Shown: positions 10,006 through 21,439, counted from the first letter of the stretch. The stretch is 64,000 bases of DNA from Zeugodacus cucurbitae (GCF_028554725.1 NC_071667.1:37591501-37655500), one strand, 5' to 3'. The notes: generated by a model from the sequence alone, not told the origin. Translations and numbers: made by a program.

Positions 10006-10949
10006 AAGGGTGATTTTTTAAGAGCTTGATAACTTTTTAAAAAAAAAAAACGCATAAAATTTGCAAAATCTCATCGGTTCTTTATTTGAAACGTTAGATT
10101 GGTTCATGACATTTACTTTTTGAAGATAATTTCATTTAAATGTTGACCGCGGCTGCGTCTTAGGTGGTCCATTCGGAAAGTCCAATTTTAGGCAACTTTT
10201 TCGAGCATTTCGGCCGGAATAGCCCGAATTTCTTCGGAAATGTTGTCTTCCAAAGCTGGAATAGTTGCTGGCTTATTTCTGTAGACTTTAGACTTGACGT
10301 AGCCCCACAAAAAATAGTCTAAAGGCGTTAAATCGCATGATCTTGGTGGCCAACTTACGGGTCCATTTCTTGAGATGAATTGTTCTCCGAAGTTTTCCCT
10401 CAAAATGGCCATAGAATCGCGAGCTGTGTGGCATGTAGCGCCATCTTGTTGAAACCACATGTCAACCAAGTTCAGTTCTTCCATTTTTGGCAACAAAAAG
10501 TTTGTTAGCATCGAACGATAGCGATCGCCATTCACCGTAACGTTGCGTCCAACAGCATCTTTGAAAAAATACGGTCCAATGATTCCACCAGCGTACAAAC
10601 CACACCAAACAGTGCATTTTTCGGGATGCATGGGCAGTTCTTGAACGGCTTCTGGTTGCTCTTCACCCCAAATGCGGCAATTTTGCTTATTTACGTAGCC
10701 ATTCAACCAGAAATGAGCCTCATCGCTGAACAAAATTTGTCGATAAAAAAGCGGATTTCACATTTCGAACCGAACACTGATTTTGGTAATAAAATTCAAT
10801 GATTTGCAAGCGTTGCTCGTTAGTAAGTCTATTCATGATGAAATGTCAAAGCATACTGAGCATCTTTCTCTTTGACACCATGTCTGAAATCCCACGTGAT
10901 CTGTCAAATACTAATGCATGAAAATCCTAACCTCAAAAAAATCACCCGT
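10006..10949 (-). mobile_element. DD41D mariner, internally deleted (copy 1)
   Basis: The ends aagggtgatttttta and aaaaatcacccgt are flanked by TA. Comparison with the empty site in copies 2-4 (cttatactttc) shows insertion after TA within the endonuclease linker. The element is 944 bp against 1291 bp in copy 2. About 360 bp are missing, from the N-terminal helix-turn-helix to just before the first catalytic Asp. It keeps a 17-nt stretch of 3' UTR that the full-length copy lacks, so it was not derived from that copy. Confidence 0.93.
10188..10848 (-). pseudogene. Mariner transposase, deleted N-terminus (copy 1 insertion)
   Basis: The open part encodes the catalytic domain from FSDEAHFWLNGYVNKQ through WFQQDGATCHTAR to CDLTPLDYFLWGYVKSK. 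All three catalytic Asp are therefore present, but most of the DNA-binding half is gone. The residual start codon and first codons are at about 10798-10838. Confidence 0.88.
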
Positions 10950-11516
10950 TACTTTTATCAATATCTCTTTCTGTATCTATTTTTAATTCAATATTGGCTC
11001 AACGAATATGGGTTGTTCACACAACTTTATTAGTACAGGTGAATGATCAGAAGATAAATCAGTACATGTATCAGCTGTCAAAAGCGATCCATCTTTATTT
11101 TTGGTTACAGCGAAATCAATTAAATCTGATATTTTATTGCGATCACTGGGCCAGTATGAGGGTTTGCCAGGAGATGTTATATCACGGTTATTGTGGTTCG
11201 TAATGGTGTGGTACAATTGGCGTCCTTTCGGATTAATAAGACGTGACACCCAGTACATGTGTTTTGCATTATAATCTCCACCTGCTAGAAATCTATGAAC
11301 TAGCGTTTCAAATAAGTGTTTAAATTCGCTATCTGCTTTTCCATCCGGGTGATTTGTAACATACAGTCTAAATCCCGGTATTTTAAATTTGTTTTTGTTT
11401 GTCAGATGAGTCTCTGATGTTTACATCTACATTTTTTTCAGACAGAAATCTAATAATCTCTAGTTTATGTTGGTTAACACCGTTAGCATTCCATATACAA
11501 ATGTTTAGTATGCTCA

Positions 11517-12265
11517 TTTTTTACTTAATAAAGTTTGCAGCATTTGGTCTTTTGATTTTATTAAATCTTGGATATGTTTTGCATTGTAGACATAAATTGT
11601 GTCATACATTGTGAAAGATTTATAATCATAGTTTCAATACCACTATTTGGGGATTTTGCGGTGGTTGCATTTGTACATTGTTGCCTTTTACAACATTGGC
11701 ATAGCTCACTTGTACAGTATTATTTTTAATATTACTAGATTTTGGAATATGGTCTATGATATCTATAATGTCATTACGGGGAATACATATGTAACATTTG
11801 GTTACGTCGTGCTAGAATTCCCTGTGACAACTTCGATTTCAAATCTTTATAAACAGGACAACCCCTGTAGTTGGCAGTGTGACCTCCTCCACAATTGCTG
11901 CATTTTTTGTTTAAATCCTCTTTCTTGAGGATACATTTTGAAGTAGAATGTAAATCTCCACATACCGCACAAACACTGCGTAGAGTGCAATATGATTTGG
12001 TATGCCCATACTCTTGGCAGTTGGTGCATTGTACCGGACCGTTTCTTTTGTGTGGTTCTTCTACGGTTACTCTACGGTGCAGCAAATATTTTAAATTATA
12101 TATTGAATGCACTTCGTTCTTTTTAAGCTGGTTAGAATTCGGCATCAATACAATTCGAAACATGGGTTGTGGTACTTTATTTCTATTAAAGATGTTTACG
12201 ACAGTTTTAACTTCAAAGCCACATACTTCAAAAGCTTCTTTGATTTCAATAGAGTTTACAGAAGA
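11517..12265 (-). pseudogene. Jockey-clade ORF1 (gag-like) C-terminal part with zinc knuckles (copy 1)
   Basis: The minus strand carries three cysteine-histidine knuckles in a row: CTNCQEYGHTKSYC, CAVCGDLHSTSKC and CSNCGGGHTANYRGC. The block before them (MPNSNQLKKNEVHSIYNLKY) resembles the domain preceding the knuckles in jockey-clade gag proteins. Such proteins bind element RNA. The tail is frameshifted and ends a few bases before the ORF2 ATG. The 5' part of ORF1 is cut off by the hAT MITE and array junction. Confidence 0.88.
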
Positions 12266-12273
12266 CTCTATAC

Positions 12274-12449
12274 TAGAGCTCTTGGTATTCGACTAATCGA
12301 CTAACCGAATAGGGCATCATTCGAATAATAATATTCGGTTTGCACTATTCGGATAGTCGTCAGTCATCGACTATTCGATTAACCGCTCATTTCCGACTAT
12401 CCGTTTATCCGTTCGTTGTCGACTATTCGAATAGTGTAAGTTCATTCAA
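12274..12449 (+). mobile_element. hAT MITE, first 176 bp only, ending at the array junction (copy 1)
   Basis: It begins tagagctcttggtattcgac directly after the 8-bp target copy ctctatac (12266-12273). It is filled with cgactattcgaatagtc-type motifs and stops at the junction. The complete 426-bp element is at 37232-37657. Confidence 0.85.
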
Positions 12450-12580
12450 CGTAGAAACGCATCCTTCAATTAAAGAAGATCTTACAAAGGAGGTTCAGAG
12501 TTCATTAGAATATGCTAAAGCAGTTCTACCGAACTTCAGACTGAAATCGCCAGTAGCAACGTAGATACTGAGGTCACCAG

Positions 12581-13402
12581 AAGAGACTAAGCCGTCAGCA
12601 AAAATACCAAAGACAAAGGGTGATATACCCAAGAAAGCATTTGTGGATGTGGCCCGGAATCGCATCATCATTGGTGTCCTGGATCAGGGTGATCCCGAAG
12701 GAATAATCCCAGGGCCCAATAGAAATGGGTACAAGCAGCTCTGAAAACATGCTCCTATGCAATCCATGTCCACCACGGTCTTGTATAGATGCCAGCTGGA
12801 ACCAGGGCCAAATCAAAATAATAGCGTGTGACGGTGAGAGATCGATCCAGCTATATAAGGCTAAGCTAAGGTAGGGGAAGTATATCTCGGAGCAAAGCTG
12901 AGAGTGGCCGATAGGAAAGATATTTCATCAAGGCCAAGGGTCTGGATTTTGACAACACCATCACAGCCGGACAGATAATACATCTCATAAGAGCCTGCAA
13001 CCCAAATTTACTCACAGAAGTTCGTCACAGCATTTGAAAAATCAAAAGTGGAAGCTGGTCGAAAAGGACCATAATGTAGATTATGCTGCTGTTAACGAAA
13101 TAATCTATCGAACCGCTGACGAAAAGGGCGGTGAGATCAATTATGGCCGCATGGCAGCCGAACTGCCTGATTTCGTCCTCATTCAAGAGCCAACGGGGGG
13201 CGGACATGCGAATCTGTTATGTCTAGAAAAGAGGGGAGTACATGAAGTGGCCTATGCTGATGATGTGACTGTTTCGTTTAGAGGTAAATTTACGAGCACC
13301 CTATCTAATCTAATGCAAACAATATTAAATCAAATAAATCGATGGGCAGAATCATGCGGATTAAACTTAAATACTAGCAACACGGAGCTGCTTCGTCAAT
13401 AA
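12581..13402 (+). pseudogene. LOA-type chimeric frame (copy 2)
   Basis: It has the same structure as the copy 1 frame; the open part is 13034-13402. It differs by ELTGGG to EPTGGG and NEINRW to NQINRW, and a small deletion near 12935 removes 6 bp. The frame stays open in all four copies. Confidence 0.68.
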
Positions 13403-13680
13403 CAATGTCAATATTATCGTCTTCTGTAGTAACAATTTCGTCGATTAATAAAAAGTTATCGGAATGCTGCCCTTGACCATTTTTATTGAATACCGATAAC
13501 GACGATATGGGAATATCGTCCTCTGCAACGAAGTCAGAAATTTCGTTCAAACTTTTTTGAAAACCAACTTTTGAAAAACCGTTTTAATTGTTTCCATCGT
13601 TACGTTGTCCCATGCAGTCTTAGAAAAATAAACAGCCTCCAAAATATCAAATGTTTTTGATCGTTGGTTCATTGAAAAGC
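13397..13680 (-). pseudogene. Tigger/pogo transposase C-terminal fragment (copy 2)
   Basis: It carries the same DILEAVYFSKTAWDNVT block as copy 1. Copies 2-4 have an extra base (gcccttgac) near 13470 compared with copy 1. Confidence 0.72.
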
Positions 13681-13710
13681 CATCTATTCTTGTCAAAATA
13701 TGTTTGATAA

Positions 13711-15840
13711 TTCAGTGGTTTTCGTTTAATTGATCCTATAATTGGTTTCCTCGTTTAAATGAAGGGTGTTATCGGTAAAAAAACAAAGCATATGAAAGCA
13801 TTGGATATTGTTACTGCATTTTTTCCTTTAAATGTAAAAAATATTAAGATATTTGAAAAACTTTAAGTGTACATACATATTCATCTTCATTTAAGGGCCT
13901 ATCCCGCTGACCATATTTTGCGGCATCGTTGTTTTTTCTCTAAATTTACATATAAAATTGCCCGCTTAAGAGCGCCCGCTTAAGTGCCTTTCCCGCTTAA
14001 ATGCCTATAATATTTTATCCACAAATACAAAATTGTATGCAATTTTCCTCTTTAAAGTGCCTTTTCATATTTTTGACATTGAATGCGCTGAGAATTGTCA
14101 AAAGAAAAACATAATCATAGTTTTGTAATGATTTTTTTTCATATTTATTGTTATTAATAAGTATTTTAATTATTAATAATAAATAAATGTGATTTTCATT
14201 CTAAAAGAAAAAGTATTAGATCGAAATATTTGAGGAAAATCTTGGTAAGTACCTCGAGGCATTTAAGCGGGATTCATTTAAGTGCCTTTCCCGCTTAAGT
14301 GTCTCAAAAGTCTTGCATGTTCAGAGGGGGCACTTAAGCGGATATTACTGTATTTACAACACTTTTTTTTATGTATTTTGTGAAATTTATATTTACAAAT
14401 TCCGAAAGCTCAGACATTGGTGCCTCATGAAGACATGAAGTGGCCTAAAATTTAATATTTAATAGATTTTAAACAAAAATATACTGACTTGAAAAAATAG
14501 TTGTAATAAAGATGTGTGTAAGTTTTTCAACAGAATCGCTTCATAACTTTTCAAAAAATCGTGTCAAAAAAATCACTGCAAAATTTGAGTTTTGAGACAA
14601 AACCGTCATACTGACGTGGCCTTCTGGTATCTCTTGAAATTTTAATCGTATCCATTTCATTTAATTTGACAAAAAAAAATTTAAATGTTGAATCCCACCT
14701 AATCCCTTAATTCACCAGGTGGTCCAAAAAGTGTGATTCCTGTAATTGAACAATTTGTTCATTTAAACGATATTCTTTTAATTGAACAAATTGTTCAATT
14801 AAGCGAGTATCTTTTAATTGATTTCCCGGCTTAATGTTATTGGGTCTAATCACTGAATCCGCAGCGAATTCGATTTCGATACGATAAAGATTTTCGATCG
14901 AAAATGTTTATGCAATCATTGATTCCGTCGATAAACTGCTTTACCACAAAGTAAGAACGTAAAACTGTTTTATCGATTTTTATTGACAAATGCGACAGAC
15001 ATTTTACAACGTGCATGGGCATGGTATTTGAAAAACCTTTAGTGTACATATGTATGTATGCAGTTTCCTTTAAGAAGTTTGTTGGGTTTAAGAGATTAAA
15101 AACATGAGTATATTTATTTTTTTTATGTATTCAATCATATATTTCATTCAGCATATTAATGATACATAATATAAACATTATTTTGTGAAATTTATATTTA
15201 TAAATTTATATTATACAAAATATTACTTAATCGTTGGTACCTCATCTTCCATGAAGTGTCCAAAAAAATGTTCTTGCCGTGGACATCAAAACTCATTATT
15301 GGTTCATCCAAATCAACAAACCGAAAATATTTGTTGTTAATGAACGAAGGAAAAAAGAAGAGATTAAAAACTGAATTCTTGATGGATTTTGAACAAAAAA
15401 AACTAACTTTTGTGGTAAAATTTTCGCCATATACTGACTCGAAAAATAGTTGTAATAAAGATGTGTTGACATTTATCAATATAATCGCTTCAAAACTTTT
15501 CAAGAAATCGTGTCCACTGACTTCTAAATTCGAATTTTGATATAAAACTCGAGTTTCTTGAAATTTTAAACATATCGATTTCATACTTTTGGATAATATT
15601 TTAAAATTGTACTATTTAATAAGTCAAACAACTTAAAAATTTTGATTCCCACGTAATCGCTTAATTCACCAAATGGTCCAAATAAGCGTGATTCCTATAA
15701 TTGAACCAACTTCTTTATTTAAACGGGATTCTTTTAATTGAACAAATTGTTCAATTAAGCGAGTATCTGTTAATTGATTCCCCGGTTAATTGAACGAAAA
15801 TTTGCAAATTTTGATTTGCAATTAAGCGAAAAGTACTGTA
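13711..15840. mobile_element. Pogo-like non-autonomous pair, longest version (copy 2)
   Basis: It keeps about 190 bp (15425-15610) that copies 1, 3 and 4 have lost. This segment matches the first paralogue (about 14480-14670) and makes the two-paralogue structure plain. It has an extra cccgcttaag motif run near 13962 and lacks one 'ggttaatt' block near 13740. Confidence 0.55.
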
Positions 15841-16269
15841 CTCATATTACTCGTATGTATATAAATTTCGGCTGTTGGGTTAAGGTACTCTACATTTACT
15901 TCAATTATTGGTCTTCGTTGTCCTCAAATAAGTGTTTCGAATCCGCTTATCAGAGGTTTTAACTGTTTTCTTTACACTTTCGTTCAGTAATTGAAGTTTA
16001 TTGTCAGTTGTCGATAGGTCCGCGTCCGCTTTCGAGAGGTAATGAAAATAATTAATAATTAATAATTTAGAGTGGGGCTGCTACACTATAAAGGTAGTAT
16101 TTGTGCAAAGTGCTAGTGCTTACTTTATATATTGTAAAGTAAACGATTCAGATCGTCTTCAAAGTTCTGGTATATAGGAAGTGGGCGTGGTTGTGAAGAG
16201 ATTTCACAACCTATCATTGGGATATAAGGGAACTAATACAAACCAAATTTCATTGAAATCGGTCAAGTA

Positions 16270-17560
16270 ACGGGTGATTTTTTTGAGGTTAGGATTTTCA
16301 TGCATTAGTATTTGACAGATCACGTGGGATTTCAGACATGGTGTCAAAGAGAAAGATGCTCAGTATGCTTTGACATTTCATCATGAATAGACTTACTAAC
16401 GAGCAACGCTTGCAAATCATTGAATTTTATTACCAAAATCAGTGTTCGGTTCGAAATGTGTTTCGCGCTTTACGTCCGATTTATGGTCTACATAATCGAC
16501 CAAGTGAGCAAACAATTAATGCGATTGTGACCAAGTTTCGCACTCAGTTTACTTTATTGGACATTAAACCAACCACACGAATGCGTACAGTGCGTACAGA
16601 AGAGAATATTGCGTCTGTTTCTGAGAGTGTGGCTGAAGACCGTGAAATGTCGATTCGTCGCCGTTCGCAGCAATTGGGTTTGTGTTATTCGACCACATGG
16701 AAGATTTTACGCAAAGATCTTGGTGTAAAACCGTATAAAATACAGCTCGTGCAAGAACTGAAGCCGAACGATCTGCCACAACGTCGAATTTTCAGTGAAT
16801 GGGCCCTAGAAAAGTTGGCAGAAAATCCGCTTTTTTATCGACAAATTTTGTTCAGCGATGAGGCTCATTTCTGGTTGAATGGCTACGTAAATAAGCAAAA
16901 TTGCCGCATTTGGGGTGAAGAGCAACCAGAAGCCGTTCAAGAACTGCCCATGCATCCCGAAAAATGCACTGTTTGGTGTGGTTTGTACGCTGGTGGAATC
17001 ATTGGACCGTATTTTTTCAAAGATGCTGTTGGACGCAACGTTACGGTGAATGGCGATCGCTATCGTTCGATGCTAACAAACTTTTTGTTGCCAAAAATGG
17101 AAGAACTGAACTTGGTTGACATGTGGTTTCAACAAGATGGCGCTACATGCCACACAGCTCGCGATTCTATGGCCATTTTGAGGGAAAACTTCGGAGAACA
17201 ATTCATCTCAAGAAATGGACCCGTAAGTTGGCCACCAAGATCATGCGATTTAACGCCTTTAGACTATTTTTTGTGGGGCTACGTCAAGTCTAAAGTCTAC
17301 AGAAATAAGCCAGCAACTATTCCAGCTTTGGAAGACAACATTTCCGAAGAAATTCGGGCTATTCCGGCCGAAATGCTCGAAAAAGTTGCCCAAAATTGGA
17401 CTTTCCGAATGGACCACCTAAGTCGCAGCCGCGGTCAACATTTAAATGAAATTATCTTCAAAAAGTAAATGTCATGAACCAATCTAACGTTTCAAATAAA
17501 GAACCGTTTTATGCGTTTTTTTTTTTTAAAAAGTTATCAAGCTCTTAAAAAATCACCCTT
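16270..17560 (+). mobile_element. Full-length DD41D ('rosa'-type) mariner (copy 2)
   Basis: The element is 1291 bp, flanked by TA (16268-16269 and 17561-17562). The empty site is visible in copies 1, 3 and 4 as ggtcaagtagttcctgag. The left end is acgggtgattttttt and the right end, reverse complemented, is aagggtgatttttta, so the TIRs differ at the second base. It contains one uninterrupted transposase frame. Spacing between the second and third catalytic Asp is 41 residues; this DD41D signature is known from the 'rosa' mariners first described in Ceratitis rosa. Confidence 0.95.
16383..17468 (+). CDS. Mariner (DD41D) transposase, apparently intact, 361 aa
   Basis: This enzyme cuts and pastes the element at TA sites in the nucleus. 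The N-terminus (residues 1-115) is a helix-turn-helix DNA-binding region (LTNEQRLQIIEFYYQNQCSV, then RPSEQTINAIVTKF). The catalytic domain has D159 in FSDEAHFW, D252 in FQQDGATCHTAR and D294 in LTPLDYFLWG. Between D252 and D294 are 41 residues, hence DD41D. The length is close to that of other mariner transposases (about 345-360). The ATG at 16383 lies 113 bp inside the left end, and no stop or frameshift occurs before 17468. No intron is needed. Whether it is expressed or active cannot be judged from sequence. Confidence 0.93.
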   Translation: MNRLTNEQRLQIIEFYYQNQCSVRNVFRALRPIYGLHNRPSEQTINAIVTKFRTQFTLLDIKPTTRMRTVRTEENIASVSESVAEDREMSIRRRSQQLGLCYSTTWKILRKDLGVKPYKIQLVQELKPNDLPQRRIFSEWALEKLAENPLFYRQILFSDEAHFWLNGYVNKQNCRIWGEEQPEAVQELPMHPEKCTVWCGLYAGGIIGPYFFKDAVGRNVTVNGDRYRSMLTNFLLPKMEELNLVDMWFQQDGATCHTARDSMAILRENFGEQFISRNGPVSWPPRSCDLTPLDYFLWGYVKSKVYRNKPATIPALEDNISEEIRAIPAEMLEKVAQNWTFRMDHLSRSRGQHLNEIIFKK

Positions 17561-18591
17561 TAGTTCCTGAGATATGGTTTTTGACCCATAAGTGGGCGAT
17601 GCGCCGCCCATTTTCCATTTTGTAAAAAAATCTGAATGAAGTTTCCATCTGCCATTTCTTATGTCAAATTTAGTGTTTCTGGCGTTTTTCGTTACTGAGT
17701 TAACTCACTTTTAGTAATTTTCAACCTAAACTTTGTATGGGACGTGGGGCGTGGTTATTATCCGATTTCAACTAATTTCATGGTGTGTGGTGGGGTACGT
17801 AAGAGAATTGACTGCAGAAAGTTTGGTTTTTATAGCTTTATTGGTTTGCGAGATATATACAAATAACCGATTTGGGGGCGGGACCACGAACACTTTCCCA
17901 AAAAAATTACATCCAAATATGCCCCTTTTTAATGCGATCTTTTGTTCCAAATTTTACTTTTATAAATTTATTTATGGCTTAGTTATGACATTTTATGTGT
18001 TTTCGGTTTTCGCCATTTTGTGGGCGTGGCAGTGGTCAGATTTTGCTCATTTTTGTTTCATCAAGATATCTCAATTTTTGCTCAAGTTATCCGGACGGAC
18101 GGACGGACAGACAGACATTCGGATTTTGACTCGTCTAGTCACCATGATCATTTGGATATATATAACCCTATATCTAACTTGTTTAGTTTTATGACTTACA
18201 AACAACCGTTATGTGAACAAAACTATAATACTCTCTTAGCAACTTTGTTGCGAGAGTATAAAAAGAATTCGCGTTCGCAAAATAAAACTTGATTCCTGAA
18301 GTTTTGTCGGGTTAAGAGAGGGGTTCGCTTATTGGAGGTGTCCGCAAGTAGTTTTTTCACGGTATATATTTCTTTATTGTAGGAAATGTGAAATATACTA
18401 TTAAAAAATTATTCTATTCATGTCAGGTTTTTTTCTAATTGTGCTAAAAATATTTTGCTAAGTTTTTTTTCAATATTTCTTTATTTATTGAATTTGCTCT
18501 TTGAAGCCTAACAATAAGTTATAAAATCTTAATTCTAATTCAAACTAGACAAGCTCAACCAAGTGATTGAGTTGTTTTGGTGAAACGTTGT

Positions 18592-20376
18592 TCTTTAGTG
18601 TGCAAGCATATCACTTATTTTTATACGTGATTGATTACAAGAATGTACTAAAGCATTAGCTAATGGATTTGGGTGATCTCGGAGTTTGGATATATGTTTG
18701 TTTCTGCTGTTCTCTACTTTTTTCTTTACCATGAGAATATCAAGATCTTTATGGATACCAAGATATGTTACTTCAGTCGCTTGGGGTACTAAAATATTGT
18801 TCATTTTAACTGCCGGGCACGTTTTTTGTCTTAAGGAAAATGTAACATGTTTGCACTTTTGTTCATTTACATTTATACGCCAGTTGACTATCCATTCTTC
18901 GACAAACATCAAATGCTCTTCTAATACTCTTGATGCTATAATTGGGCCGAAACAAATGGCTCACTAAAGCTATGTCAGTTGCAAAAGTCTGCTGTATATA
19001 TTTTGTATAGAGTTGGCCCTAAAACACTGCCCTGCGGACCAGCAACTATTGGTCGTTCTTCAGATATGACGTCTCCTACTTCGGCAGTAAACTTTCTATC
19101 TATTAAATAAGACTCCAAGGTTTTACGCATTTCGAGAGGTAAGCTTTTTTTTAAACTTATATAAAAGCCGTCATGCCACACTTTATCGAACGCCTGAGCC
19201 ACATCTAGAAATATAGCAGGACAGTACTCTCTATACTCGAACGTCTTTCTGATTTAGTTAGTAATTCTATTTACTTGATCTACAGTGCCATGTTTTGCCG
19301 AATTGGTGCATTGGTATTACATTATTTTCGTGGATGAAACACCTTTTCTTTTTTTTTAGAAAGACAGGGTAGAAGACTGATTGGTCAGTATGAAGACGTG
19401 TCCAGTTTCCACCCAAGCCTCTTATAGGCGAGTTGGAGTCGACTGGAGGCTTCATTGACTTTTGGGCTTTCCAAAGAGAATTTCGTTTGCTTGAATTTGG
19501 ACACAATTTCTTTATATAGTAATTGTGAGTGTGGTATTCTTCCTCATGTTTAAGTGCTGATATTAGTTGAAGCGGAGTAGAATCGGAGCGATTTAACTGC
19601 CATTCACGTCTAGCTTCTTTTTTTTCATTCACAAGCTTTTCTATTTCATTAATAGTGATTTTTCTACGGCTAATCGGTTTATTGTTTCTGTTTGGTGTTA
19701 CTATGACAGCTGCATTTGATATTACATCATTAAATTCTCTTATACTTTCATCAATATCTCTTTCTGAATCTATTTTTAATTCAATATTAATGTGGCTACT
19801 CACATATTTTTTATATTTTAACCAGTTCGTTTTGGGAGATGTTAGACCCACTTTTGGCTCAACGAATATGGGTTGTTCACACAACTTTATTAGTTCAGGT
19901 GAATGATCAGAAGATAAATCAGTACATGTATCAGCTGTCAAAAGCGATCCATCTTTATTTTTGGTTACAGCGAAATCAATTAAATCTGATATTTTATTGC
20001 GATCACTGGGCCAGTATGTGGGTTTGCCAGGAGATGTTATATCACGGTTATTGTGGTTCGTAATGGTTTGGTACAACTGGCGTCCTTTCGGATTAATAAG
20101 ACGTGACACCCAGTACATGTGTTTTGCATTATAATCTCCACCTGCTAGAAATCTATGAACTAGCGTTTCAAATAAGTGTTTAAATTCGCTATCTGCTTTT
20201 CCATCCGGGTGATTTGTAACATACAGTCTAAATCCCGGTATTTTAAATTTGTTTTTGTTTGTCAGATGAGTCTCTGATATTTACATCTACATTTTTTTCA
20301 GACAGAAATCTAATAATCTCTAGTTTATGTTGGTTAACACCGTTAGCATTCCATATACAAATGTTTAGTATGCTCA
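18592..20376 (-). pseudogene. Jockey-clade ORF2 remnant (copy 2)
   Basis: The architecture is as in copy 1 but uninterrupted between endonuclease and RT. An open stretch (19267-20118, minus) covers GDYNAKHMYWV onward, the SDH motif and the PIRGLGGNWTR linker. A 32-bp deletion near 18977 removes the YADD-equivalent block, FADD in this element, that copies 1, 3 and 4 retain, so this copy has lost the RT active site. The ATG of ORF2 is at 20376. Confidence 0.88.
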
Positions 20377-21125
20377 TTTTTTACTTAATAAAGTTTGCAG
20401 CATTTGGTCTTTTGATTTTATTAAATCTTGGATATGTTTTGCATTGTAGACATAAATTGTGTCATACATTGTGAAAGATTTATAATCATAGTTTCAATAC
20501 CACTATTTGGGGATTTTGCGGTGGTTGCATTTGTACATTGTTGCCTTTTACAACATTGGCATAGCTCACTTGTACAGTATTATTTTTAATATTACTAGAT
20601 TTTGGAATATGGTCTATGATATCTATAATGTCATTACGGGGAATACATATGTAACATTTGGTTACGTCGTGCTAGAATTCCCTGTGACAACTTCGATTTC
20701 AAATCTTTATAAACAGGACAACCCCTGTAGTTGGCAGTGTGACCTCCTCCACAATTGCTGCATTTTTTGTTTAAATCCTCTTTCTTGAGGATACATTTTG
20801 AAGTAGAATGTAAATCTCCACATATCGCACAAACACTGCGTAGAGTGCAATATGATTTGGTATGCCCATACTCTTGGCAGTTGGTGCATTGTACCGGACC
20901 GTTTCTTTTGTGTGGTTTTTCTACGGTTACTCTACGGTGCAGCAAATATTTTAAATTATATATTGAATGCACTTCGTTCTTTTTAAGCTGGTTAGAATTC
21001 GGCATCAATTCAATTCGAAACATGGGTTGTGGTACTTTATTTCTATTAAAGATGTTTACGACAGTTTTAACTTCAAAGCCACATACTTCAAAAGCTTCTT
21101 TGATTTCAATAGAGTTTACAGAAGA
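20377..21125 (-). pseudogene. Jockey-clade ORF1 C-terminal part (copy 2)
   Basis: Three zinc knuckles are present at 20634-21023. It shares CAICGDLH and VEKPHKR with copies 3 and 4, whereas copy 1 reads CAVCGDLH and VEEPHKR. Confidence 0.87.
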
Positions 21126-21133
21126 CTCTATAC

Positions 21134-21309
21134 TAGAGCTCTTGGTATTCGACTAATCGACTAACCGAATAGGGCATCATTCGAATAATAATATTCGGTT
21201 TGCACTATTCGGATAGTCGTCAGTCATCGACTATTCGATTAACCGCTCATTTCCGACTATCCGTTTATCCGTTCGTTGTCGACTATTCGAATAGTGTAAG
21301 TTCATTCAA
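21134..21309 (+). mobile_element. hAT MITE, truncated at array junction (copy 2)
   Basis: It is the same 176-bp piece as in copy 1, after the target copy ctctatac (21126-21133). Confidence 0.85.
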
Positions 21310-21439
21310 CGTAGAAACGCATCCTTCAATTAAAGAAGATCTTACAAAGGAGGTTCAGAGTTCATTAGAATATGCTAAAGCAGTTCTACCGAACTTCAGA
21401 ATGAAATCGCCAGTAGCAACGTAGATACTGAGGTCACCA

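Larger units (their letters stand above)
8822..11516 (-). pseudogene. Jockey-clade ORF2 (endonuclease-RT) remnant, split by a mariner (copy 1)
   Basis: On the minus strand ORF2 starts at 11516 with MSILNICIWNANGVNQHKLE, the apurinic endonuclease N-motif. It continues through a GDYNAKH block and DLSSDHSPVLIKL, the SDH motif. The mariner at 10006-10949 then interrupts it. The linker (IRGLGGNWTRLHTDQSVFYP) runs straight into RT sequence AQAFDKVWHDGFY, GPQGSVLGPTLYKIYTADLP and FADDIALVSH, so most of the RT fingers are deleted. A frameshift precedes the VTYLGIH block. An extra deletion of about 70 bp lies just beyond the mariner. Not functional. Confidence 0.88.
3942..12450. repeat. Array copy 1
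   Basis: It contains LOA remnant, Tigger C-terminus, pogo-like pair, interspersed repeat, jockey remnant and truncated hAT MITE. Distinguishing marks are a mariner in the minus orientation at 10006-10949 and a deletion of about 70 bp in the endonuclease just beyond it (near 10997). Several single-base differences in the jockey part are not shared with copies 2-4, for example gatgtttac near 11418 where the others have gatatttac. Confidence 0.95.
16070..18264 (+). repeat. 'actctcgcaa' interspersed repeat, 5'-deleted and split by mariner (copy 2)
   Basis: The first ~270 bp are replaced by a short taataatt filler (16050-16068). The rest is interrupted by the mariner at 16270-17560, between 'ggtcaagta' and 'tagttcctgag', which are adjacent in the other copies. 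Confidence 0.88.
12451..21310. repeat. Array copy 2
   Basis: This is the most divergent copy in its left half. It alone keeps about 190 bp at 15425-15610 that copies 1, 3 and 4 lack. It also has an extra run of cccgcttaag motifs near 13962, lacks the first ~270 bp of the interspersed repeat (replaced near 16050 by a taataatt filler), and has a 32-bp deletion in the RT near 18977. It carries the full-length mariner at 16270-17560. Its jockey half, by contrast, matches copies 3 and 4. Confidence 0.95.

Noticed and set aside
20755..21156. 133-codon + frames (and copies at 11895, 28374, 36853)
   Set aside because: They are antisense shadows of the jockey ORF1 zinc-knuckle region, which has clear motifs on the minus strand.
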